Of a DNA stretch of 64,000 bases, positions 46,689 through 55,910 are shown piece by piece. Under the pieces are notes generated by a model. It was given only the letters and a program-made list of their open reading frames with translations. It searched no databases and was not told where the DNA came from. The DNA is from Fistulifera solaris (lineage: Eukaryota; Bacillariophyta; Bacillariophyceae; Naviculales; Stauroneidaceae), in contig AP026133.1 of the NCBI GenBank assembly GCA_030295235.1, positions 992,001 to 1,056,000 of the forward strand. The letters are read 5' to 3'. Position 1 is the stretch's first letter. Every line of letters starts with the position of its first letter. The translations under genes were made by a program, and so were the position numbers.

Positions 46689-46913
46689 GGACATGGGATT
46701 TTGTTTGAATCACGAACAAATTAATCCCGAATCACGACCCCACTCCCTGACGACTGACACGCTGATGAAAGAACGATAGCCTTTGGAAGTCTGTGCGGCC
46801 GTGCGACACTCCATTTCACTGAAACACTTTCACATTGACACTAATTGACAACCATAATACAATCAGCAATCAAACCTGGCCAATAACCTTCTGTATCACA
46901 AGCAATCAAAGTC

Positions 46914-47513
46914 ATGTCCTTTCCAGGAAAACAGCTGCAGCGCTGCTGGCATCTTATTGATGCACAAAATCAAACGGTAGGGCGATTAGCGGTCCAAGTG
47001 TCTTCGCTTCTGCGCGGAAAGCACAAACCTACCTATCTCCCAAACAAGGATATGGGTGACACAGTTGTCGTAATCAATGCCTCCAAAGTTACTTTCACTG
47101 AGCCGCAAAAGAAATGGAAGGATAAAGTATACCGTTGGCATACCGGCTACCCTGGAGGACTCAAGGAACGAACGGCTGCCGAAATGATGAATCGAAAGCC
47201 CACAGAAGTGTTGCGCAAGGCAGTAATGGGCATGCTCAAGCGAAATCGGTTGAGACACGGCTTCCTGGAACCGAGGCTGAAAATATACCCCGGATCCGAG
47301 CATCCACACACGGCGCAATTGCCAGCCGAAGTCGAGCCGGTTGCAGCAGTACCCCGCAATTTGCATCGTCATTTTCACTACGGGCTTCAGCATTACGCGC
47401 ACCCCGCTAGCTATCAGGAGGGAATACCCGCACCGATCGGGAAAGCGCAGGTTGAGCATGTGGAGCTAGTGGAAGATAGATCATTAGCGGAGGTAGGTCA
47501 AGGCGCAAATTAA
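46914..47513 (+). CDS. MRPL13: Mitochondrial-type large-subunit ribosomal protein uL13
   Basis: 199 residues, intact. Bacterial-type L13 fold: WHLIDAQNQTVGRLAVQVSSLLRGKHKPTY, GDTVVVINASKVTFT, VYRWHTGYPGGLKERTA, VLRKAVMGMLKRNRLRHGFLEPRLKIYPG. The N-terminus lacks a plastid signal peptide. The sequence resembles mitochondrial L13 (HTGYPGG, AVMGML) and carries a C-terminal extension of about 50 residues. ATG 46914 is the only plausible start. It converges on the AVEN-like gene (stops 55 nt apart). Confidence 0.9.
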   Translation: MSFPGKQLQRCWHLIDAQNQTVGRLAVQVSSLLRGKHKPTYLPNKDMGDTVVVINASKVTFTEPQKKWKDKVYRWHTGYPGGLKERTAAEMMNRKPTEVLRKAVMGMLKRNRLRHGFLEPRLKIYPGSEHPHTAQLPAEVEPVAAVPRNLHRHFHYGLQHYAHPASYQEGIPAPIGKAQVEHVELVEDRSLAEVGQGAN

Positions 47514-47567
47514 GGATCTTTAATTGTGTGGTAGCAAACGACGTAAAATGTTTTAAGAATATCTACA

Positions 47568-48530
47568 CTATATCATACTATCAAGCCAGTCTTCCAAGTT
47601 TTCTTCCTCTAAGATTTCGTTTTTCTTGTCTGTGGATTCCACTGGTGTAATGTTGGCTGTGTCGACGCTGTTCAGTGTTTCTTTGAGCCACTCGTCTATG
47701 TTGTCCTCTCCATTGGAAGTAGCAATAGCCACGCGAGGAAAATCATCCTGGTCTTGACTGGGTAGCGATCGTAATCTCAAAATGAGATCGTCATTATCTT
47801 CCGTGACTGTTATGTTAGCTGGCGACGTCGCAGGCGGCTCGATTTTATCAAATATCCCCTGTGACTTGTGCGAAGCCGATATAGCGGGTAATTTCGACAA
47901 TTGATCTACCGCAGCCTCGTTGACACTAGCTGCGACTCCGAAAAGAGAAACCCGTCGCGACGTCTTTGGGTCTACCTCTGGCGGAGGAATCACCGGCCTC
48001 GCGGGTAGGTTATGGATTCCCAGTCGACTGGCGACTGGATCTGCTAGTGCATTGGCAGCACGATACTTTACCGTCACGGAAGAGAGGGACGAAACAGTAG
48101 TAGAGTCGTCGCGGGCATCGTTGTCTGGCTCTTGACCCGAAATCGACGAAATCAGTCGAGAAGGGATTCGAAACCGATCTGCCAAGGAGAGATGTTTCAA
48201 CGCAAAGTTCATATCTTTCCTTAGCTGTTCTGGATCAGTCTTACTGAAAGCAAGAGTTGTTGCTTCTGAGTCTTCCTTCTTGGTAGGCATAACATAACGC
48301 TGAGACGCAACATTGGCTTCGAGTAAAGACACCTCATCCTCTAATCGCTCCTCGAAATCATAACTATTATCATGCTGTTCTTCACTTTGATTTTCGTCGC
48401 CTTTCCCAGCATTCCATTTCGGTCGACTGATCCGTCGTTTCGTTTCGTCGAATCGGCCCGCGCCGCGACCACTGCCTCGCCCTCGACCGCGTCCTTTTCG
48501 TTGATTGAACAATACTTGGGATCGGCCCAT
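47568..48530 (-). CDS. AVEN-like protein with RG-rich N-terminus
   Basis: 320 residues, intact; ATG 48530 (MGRSQVLFNQRKGRGRGRG) chosen because the upstream extension begins with GTG. The N-terminal RGRGRGSGRGAGRFDE box is followed by an acidic region, a helix LRKDMNFALKHLSLADRFRIPSRLI, and a C-terminal EEENLEDWLDSMI. The RG-rich start, a mid-protein Leu-rich helix and the terminal LEDWLDSM are the layout of animal AVEN, known as an apoptosis inhibitor and an RG-box protein that binds structured mRNA. No caspase system should be assumed in a diatom, so an RNA-related role is the more likely inference. Confidence 0.65.
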   Translation of the reverse strand: MGRSQVLFNQRKGRGRGRGSGRGAGRFDETKRRISRPKWNAGKGDENQSEEQHDNSYDFEERLEDEVSLLEANVASQRYVMPTKKEDSEATTLAFSKTDPEQLRKDMNFALKHLSLADRFRIPSRLISSISGQEPDNDARDDSTTVSSLSSVTVKYRAANALADPVASRLGIHNLPARPVIPPPEVDPKTSRRVSLFGVAASVNEAAVDQLSKLPAISASHKSQGIFDKIEPPATSPANITVTEDNDDLILRLRSLPSQDQDDFPRVAIATSNGEDNIDEWLKETLNSVDTANITPVESTDKKNEILEEENLEDWLDSMI

Positions 48531-48973
48531 AATTTCCGCTAATTGTCCAACGACACACACGACTGTTTCAGCTTACTCTTCCGTCGTCTTGTTGTTTTCC
48601 TGGTTGTACAAGCAATGCTTAAAACATCTAACATCCGCAATTACCAGTATAGCAAACCATTACAAATAATAATTGTTGCAGCCCTTGTGTGTCGTCGTCC
48701 ATCGACGAGAGATAAGGATAAAAACTCGTCCGCAATCAAACATTTCCGTTGAACAAGCGATGCACGCGAGCCCTCCATGATCCTTTTACGGAGTATCTAA
48801 TAGCAATAGTGGGATGGAGCAGCCTGCGTGTCACACCAAAGTGCAAGCTCGATCCGCCGGCGACCAAAATTAACAGTGAAGTTGAACTGTACAACAGCAA
48901 CCGCAAAGCATAAATTCATCGAGGTAAATGAGCATGATAAAGCACATTGCATTGTATTTGCATTACAAACTCC
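48531..48973. other. Divergent intergenic region, AVEN-like / CHK2-like
   Basis: About 440 nt holding both promoters. TACGGAGTA is at 48787-48795. No gene is supported in the short frames present. Confidence 0.4.
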
Positions 48974-51900
48974 ATGGCGTCTTCCCCAATGAAGTCAAGT
49001 CAAAATACTCGAATTGATCTAACACCTCCACCATATGGTACTTCGCAGGATGTACGTAATGGATGGGCTTACTGTGTTCTTCAAATATTGGCGGCAACTT
49101 TTTGCTCTCACACAGTCGTCCGTTCCAAATCTTCTTCATAAATATAGGCCAATCTCACTCAGACGCAAACATCGGAAATCTTGACTCAAAATCCTGATTT
49201 GACGCAGCTCGGTGACGACGATGGTGCCGTACTCTCACCGCTTCCGCCGTTTAGTCCAGGCGTGCTTCGAACTCTGCCGTGGGGTCGCTTGATGCCGACC
49301 CAGACGTCGCGACCCGCGTTCGATCTTTTGCCGCGACAACCCAATCATTCCCAATCCATAGGAGGTATTTCGTTTTTAGGAATCGAACACTTGTATCCCT
49401 CGGATGTCTTTAATGAGTATACGATCGGAAGAAGTCCCAAATGCGATATTCGAGCCATCAAACCGGAGGATGGGTCCGTCGACGAAAACAATCGACAGCA
49501 GTGGGCGTATGGAGTTATATCAAATCGACACTGTCGGATTTTTTGTTGCTTAGACTCGAGCTTGACACAACCTGGGATCACTTTGCCTCGAATGCAAGTC
49601 TTCTTGGAAGATATGAGCGGAAATGGAACGATCGTCAATCAAACGACACTTTTGCGCCGAGGAGAGAAACGCATGCTACATACCGGGGACGAGATATGCT
49701 TGGTTAATCCGCACACACTCAAAAAGAAGATACGTTCCGCGACGGTGTTAAAGGAGCTTCTCAGTCAGCACTCGTTTGTCTTTGTTAATTTGCATCAGCA
49801 ACAACCAGGATTCACGGCTCAGGTGTTAAAGTCATGGCAAATGAATCCTCCGAGCACAGTGGCAAAGAAGCGCAAGCCGGCGGTGAATGTCCGAGAAATT
49901 CGACAGCACTCAAATTATGTTGGAAAGTCGCCAGCAGGAGACATTGTTGGTTGGAGAACCCTACATAATCGACAAATGGCCAACCAAAAGCCGGGCACTG
50001 GTCGAAGTGTGGAAGAAGAATACGACATCCGAGATCTTTTGGGAAGCGGAACGGTAGGAGAGGTCAGAAGAGCAATTCATCGCAAAAGCGGCGAGGAACG
50101 AGCCGTCAAAATTATATCCATTGGAGGACGTAATCGAGGTTTAATGCAGGTTCAACCGACGACAGCCTTGCAAGCAGAGGCGACCATTCTGCAAAAGCTC
50201 AAGCACCCCTACGTCGTACGATTGTTTGACGTGTATCCTCCAACTGCTTCGTCCAACAATATTTACTTGGTCATGGAACTTCTTCACGGTGGTGACCTGT
50301 TTGATCGGATTGTGGAAAGGGAAGGTTTACCGAGACGGAAAGTCGCCGCGTGATGAGACGACTTTTGAATGCTATCCACTATCTTCACGAAGAATGCAAT
50401 ATCGTACATCGTGACCTCAAGCCTGAAAATATCCTGTGTGTTCATCGCGGACTCGATCGTTGCATAGAAGTCAAAATTACAGATTTCGGACTCGCGAAGG
50501 CAGTGAATGGTTGCCAAGAGTCGCTCAAGACGTTCTGTGGCACTCCACAATACTTTGCCCCCGAAGTTTTGAAACGCCGAAGCACAGTAGCGGGACGCGG
50601 AAGGTATGGCAAACCGGCAGACATGTGGTCTCTAGGAGTTATTTTGTATGTTCTTCTTTCTGGGACGCAGCCTTTTGGTGTGGAACTCGACGATGTCATC
50701 AGCGTCGACAACCAAGGCGATGGAGACTCCAAGCAGGTTCAGTTTTCGAATGAGCATTGGGGAGGCATATCGGATTCGGCTCGCGATCTGATCCGCAAAT
50801 TGCTTGTTGTTGATACAAATATGCGCTTTAATGTTCAGCAAGCATGCGACCACGAATGGATGTTAGTCGGCGACGGCGATACGCATGTTCACCCCCTAAG
50901 CGACCCTGCGGTGGTGGAGTTTCGAAAGACTATGTCATCAACAACGCAAAAAGTCGGTAACGAGGTGGATCTCATGAGCAAGCTATCAGTGGAAGATTCT
51001 GGCTCGAACAGCAGAATGCCGTCGTCTCCCTATATTTACTCAAATCAAACTCACCCAAGCTCGCCTAAAATTGATAATCAATCTACTGCTTCCGATGCTG
51101 TTGACGGATCGTGCCTACGAGGAAGCGGAACTTATTCCCTTGTGGCGGTCATGAATTGCAGAGAAATCGAAAGCAATTCACCACAGACTAACGAAAGCCC
51201 TTTGATGGCGACTGATCCAGTCGACGGTTCAGGTAGTGCGGATACATCGTGTTCGGTTGAAAAACGTATTGATGAAATGTCCGCCGACGCTTATGCATTT
51301 AATGTTAACAACACGTCTCCTTCAAGTCCACTTAAGAACCAAGTTGTCAACATTGAAGAAATTTCGATAAGTGAAAATCGAAGTGATGTCATTTACAAAA
51401 CCCCGCCGGCACCCGCGAATCGAGAAACGAACGTGGAAAAAGCGGTTTCAAGCCCCGCGATTTTATCCCTACCTAACCCCAGCGCTGTTTGCAAAGACCC
51501 GGTGCCAAATGAGAACTTAAATTCACTCAAGACACCCAGAAATCTACTTGCTTTCTGTACGCCAAGTGACAGGTCACGTGAGTTTCTTACAAAGAATGCC
51601 AAGGCTAAGGAAGAGCACCAACTTTCTTTGTCCCGTCGCCCTCTCTCTCCTGTTCGAGGGCCGAACCAACCAGGGAATAGTTTACAAAATGAAAGCAATC
51701 CAACCACGCTCTTCAAAGCATTACCAACCCCGCCTACTTCGAATCGCAACCCTGCTAGAGTTTCTGATTTTCCAAACGATCGCGAGACTATGCCACTATA
51801 CGAAGAGGATGATGTCATGTCCTTTCCTAGTGATAAGGCTGAAAGTATAGCGTCTTTCTCATCTGCGAATTCAAAGTCTGTTCCCCACGAGATACGTGAA

Positions 51901-52089
51901 TCATCTGAAAAGGCATCGATGAAGCGCAAGGCGGATGCTGTCGGTACCGCAATCCAAGACACTGGGGACACAAGAAGCGATAAAGTAGCAGTACACAAGC
52001 GAAACAAGAAACTACAGTCTGAAGTTCGACCCACTTCCATGAAAAGGCAGACCACTCTTTCATCCTGGTTTATGAAAAGTACGAACTAG
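48974..52089 (+). CDS. CHK2: CHK2/RAD53-type checkpoint kinase (SQ/TQ cluster, FHA, kinase, C-terminal PIP-like box); one intron, one frameshift
   Basis: DNA-damage effector kinase. Exon 1 from ATG 48974; the intron is 49052-49162 (111 nt). The first 41 residues contain five ATM/ATR-type sites (Ser9, Ser24, Thr27, Thr34, Thr40, each followed by Gln). An FHA domain follows (YTIGRSPKC, VISNRHCRI, EDMSGNGTIVN; about 49400-49720). The kinase domain shows LLGSGTVGEVRRA, ERAVKIIS, IVHRDLKPENIL, ITDFGLAKAV and FCGTPQYFAPEVL. The frame breaks at AAA 50339-50341 between subdomains V and VI; one base gives LPRRKSRRVMRRLLNAIHYL. The long C-terminus is Ser/Pro-rich and ends KRQTTLSSWFMKSTN, matching a PCNA-interacting peptide (QxxLxxWF). 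About 1,000 residues. Confidence 0.93.
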
Positions 52090-52185
52090 CCAGAATAGAA
52101 GTCTTGAAAAATAATCTTGATCTAGTTATAAAGAAAGTTGCATAGCAAAGAGATGTCTAACTTTTGTCACTACTCATAAGCAATG

Positions 52186-52658
52186 TCATGTGCACTGCAT
52201 TCGATTCGTTACTTGAGTATCTGTCTCTCCCTTGTCGATGTATGGCGATAGTAAGCCGGTGAAACTCCCCCGGTTCTCGTCGTATTCACTTCCTGATTCC
52301 AAAAACATATTCACCAGCGTGTCGGATCCCGTCTCTTGTTGGATAGCGTATAAGATCACCGAAGTGGCCAATACTTGGGCTGCGCATCAACTAGTTGGTT
52401 CTTATCCTCACGATGAATGCCATTTGAACCGAAAAATTTGTAATGGTTCTGCGACAGTATTTCCCGAAGCATCAACAAAGTACCGATAAAAGGTCTTTTA
52501 TCAAGGACTGTCTCCACGCTAGTTTTAGACTTGTTATTGATCGCCTCATTCATGGTCTTTGAAATATCATGGCAGAATTTGCGCAATGATTCACCGATCA
52601 TCGACATGTGGGTCTTGTGCAAACTTGATTTCTCCGCGTCGTTCATTGTTGCATCCAT
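52186..52658 (-). CDS. Hypothetical protein, doubtful; one frameshift, relic sequence upstream
   Basis: From ATG 52658 (MDATMNDAEKSSLHKTHMSM) the frame runs to 52356. If GGG at 52378-52380 lacks one base, it continues DAQPQVLATSVILYAIQQETGSD to the stop at 52186, about 156 residues. The sequence ending HALHDGP upstream (52868-52671) is in the same frame but separated by a TAG. That makes the locus either a gene with an unrecognised intron or start, or a partly decayed one. No domain is recognised. Confidence 0.45.
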
Positions 52659-52868
52659 GACCGGGGATGGCTAAGGTCCATCGTGTAAAGCGTGAGCTAT
52701 AATCGATCCAGCGAGTAATACTTGCCGTTCCGGTGACTGACGCATATACCTCGATTCGAATGAGGCCCTGTCCATCTCGTCGAGCGAATATGCAACATTT
52801 CTGACTGCATTCTTGCTGAATTCCTTTTGTGGTTGTAAGAGCGACGAGCTTGGTGGTCTGGGTAACAC

Positions 52869-53715
52869 GCCCGACTTTTATTGTTCGACATTTTTACTTC
52901 GTTGTGAACGAAACGCCTTCGGTTTCATTGTGGGTATCGTCGCTGCGAACCTTACTCGCCCTGTTTGTCGACGCGATGAGTCCTTTTTAATCCACAAGTC
53001 TCCAAAGCACTCTTCATCCTACTACATTTGCTCTATTGCCATCCGATCAGGATATCGGCAATTCAGAGTGAAGTGTTTGGTCAGCAATATTGTTTTGCGA
53101 AGCAGGCGATGGTGGATCGAAACGGGTGCGACTGTGATGTAACGAGGTGTTGTTCTGGTTTTCGAACACAAGCTGGAGTCTTAACGTGACCCAAACCGCT
53201 TTAGAATTTAGAAACGGCGTTAAAATTCTGCCTCCTCGTGAGCGCTACGTAGAATCTTGTACTGAAAGCAGAGTTTTAATGTCCATTTTCCACTTGGGAG
53301 ACACGGGAACGCACCTCTGCTTGGTACATTTCTCTACGGGGGCCTACGTGAGTGTACACTTTTTCCCGCACCTTCACCTCGAACCTTCTCTACAAAATTG
53401 ATGAGTTCTGTTGGTCTTTCTACAAATGCAATAGCCTACATCTATTTTTTTGCAATGCGTTCCATACGCCATAGTGTCGAAAAGCGCGGCGGATTTTTGT
53501 ATTGTTAGGACCACACATGCGTGATTTCGCCTCCTTCAGTCACGCAGCGCAAATACTGGTATTTGCCGTAAGATTGGGTCGACCTACACCAGTAACGATT
53601 CATGTAATAGACTACCCTTTCCCTAAAGCCTTTCCCTAAAGGGCGCAATCGCAATAAAGTCGATGTAATCAGAACATTTCACAAAGTTAAATACTGTAGA
53701 AATACCACGTCGTTT
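52869..53715. other. Intergenic, no supported gene
   Basis: About 850 nt. Frames at 52813-53142 and 53147-53401 on the plus strand have no domains or coding character, and minus-strand frames are broken. It may contain remains of the N-terminal part of the 52186-52868 locus. A 10-nt tandem duplication (CCCTTTCCCTAAAG repeated) is seen at about 53619-53641. Confidence 0.4.
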
Positions 53716-55232
53716 CTAATAATCAGCCTCGACGGAATCGGCATTGATGTTCATGTCCAAATCTTCGCCAGTAACACGTTTGTAAAGATCGAGCATGTCC
53801 TCCACATCCTTCTCAAAATGCGACGTGGCATCCAACGACTTGGCAATGTAGCAATTGTCCTTAGATCCGTCCTCAACCGGTTCGTAGACCGTCGACACGC
53901 TGATAAAGTAGTTCTGGATGGACCCGAGAAGCTGCAATCCAGGGGCGACATCCTCTTCTGGTTTGTCTTTCTCCGCGGTACAGCTCACAATGGCAATGGT
54001 AATACCCGGTGCACACACGTTGAGACCGTGACCGACCGCACACACAAAGACATCCGACTTACGGCCCACTTGCGGTCCAGGGATAACGATCTGTACCGAC
54101 TCCAACGGTTCACCTTGTCCAAGTGACATGCCAGCAAAGTTGGTCGTGTTCGTTCCCGGGATAGGGTGGTCTAGGATGCAGATGCAACGAATGACTTTGC
54201 TGGATGCGCGAATCTTGGAAGCATCGAAGTAAGAAGGATCTCCAATGATCATGGGCGCCTTGGCCATTTGGTTCCCAGCCTTCACTCCCGTCGCCTTGCC
54301 ATCTTCAAAGATGATCTCATCGATGTCCTGATTCAACATAAAAGTACCGCCGTGAACTGCACAGATTCGAGAGAAGCTTTCCGGAAGACCACCAAGACCA
54401 TAGAGAGGGTAGATGTAGGGTGAAGTTCCGTACCGCGTCATCGAATACATGTACGTTTGCAATGCCTTCACCGTGGGCAGAGCGGGCTCATCCATGTGCT
54501 TCTCGTCGAGCTGAAGGCACATGGCGTGAGAAATGAACTGTTGCGTATCTGCATTCAAACCAAAGGCAGCATAAAGCTCTTTCATGGTCATCTTGGTGAG
54601 ATCACGACCCTCATGCGTTGACGGGTCTTCGGCTTTGTACGAATCCGCAAAGATGAGAAACTTTCGAAATTTGGGCTTTTCCCACATTCCCATAATGGGA
54701 GTGTTAAGTGCTTCCTGTGGCGTCGCCGGGATTTTGTGGATTTTCCCATTGCGGTACACGAACGACCCCGCAATGCTTTTGAACTCGAGATAGCGCGTAA
54801 CTTTTGTGTGCAAGAGCATCTTGGTAAGACTTCCCGTTGCCATGATGAACTTGGGAATCAAGTCAATGTTGTATTCGCGGTTCGCCCCGAGGCTTTCGGG
54901 AGGTGTTCCTCCTTGAAACTTCTCGAACAAGGTCGTCAAGTTCAACGATGCTCCGTCTCCGCCATAGTAGCCGTTGCGGTCGACCTGGAGGACACGTTTG
55001 CCCTTCACCGACAACAAACCCGAAATCACGCATTCTTTCAAACCTGTTCCGAGAACAATAGCGTCATACTCGCCATCGGCAAGAGCTTCCATTCCTTCCG
55101 GAAGCCAGTCAAAGGTGGGCTGACGAGACACAATAGATCCGTTAGATCGAATGCAATGCAGGCATTTCTGATTTTTCCTGTCGATTTGTCGTTCCCTTTC
55201 GGTTCTCTTACCTTGGATTCTTCTTCCGACAT
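53716..55232 (-). CDS. GDI1: Rab GDP-dissociation inhibitor (GDI), one intron
   Basis: Extracts GDP-bound prenylated Rab GTPases from membranes and recycles them. Exon 1 is ATG 55232-55212 (MSEEESK); the intron is 55211-55120 (92 nt, gtaaga...cgtcag); exon 2 continues PTFDWLPEGMEALADGEYDAIVLGTGLKEC. The GDI/REP signatures are clear: DAIVLGTGLKECVISGLLS (dinucleotide-fold start), VDRNGYYGGDGASLNL, MGMWEKPKFRKFL, PYIYPLYGLGGLPESFSR and VKAGNQM. About 475 residues, slightly longer than usual because of the acidic N-terminus. No frame errors, unlike most neighbours. Confidence 0.96.
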
Positions 55233-55910
55233 GGTTATGGATAAATGCTAGTAAAACGAATTTAAAGGTTAGATTGTTATTGCTTTGTTGCCACCGAAAC
55301 AACAGAATGATAACGAATAAACTTTCGATGCGAGCAAGATCTTCACGCGGTCTTTCACGTGTTGATTTTTACGTCGTCAATCCATCGTACATTTAGAGCT
55401 ATACTAATAAATACCCTCAACGGACTCTTGACGGAACCAAGGACAGAAGTGTGCATTCTTTATACCAGGTACGTTCTATTCCGTATTTGCTTAACCCTTT
55501 TCTTTGATAACGAAAACATGCGTAAGCGAACAGTAATTGCTCTAATGCTCAGCTAAATAGATGGTCCAAGTGTTTGAAAGCAACTATTATTCATGTAACA
55601 AAGATAGACAACATAATTGTCCGGGACTGGAACTGAAGGTCAAACTGCGATGGGTCTAACTTGTACGCTATATTAAAATTTGATGCTCTTTATTGTATTT
55701 CGTCTGCAATTACTTAATAAGAGGCGTCTAGCATTTCTAAAGGAATGGGTGCCGTGTCGGTATGACTAGAGTGTGTCGTCTTACACATGATGCTTCAACA
55801 GCGTGAATGATGAAATCGCTGTAAAAGTATGCAAGTATGCTGCCATAGAGTAAAACCTGTCCAACGACGACGGCCAGCTTCATGCAAAGTGCTCGGTGGC
55901 GAGAAGCGAA
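55233..55910. other. Intergenic region between GDI and the right duplicate copy
   Basis: About 680 nt, AT-rich, including the GDI promoter. TACCAGGTA is at 55463-55471. No gene is supported. It ends at the breakpoint of the duplication (about 55911). Confidence 0.4.
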
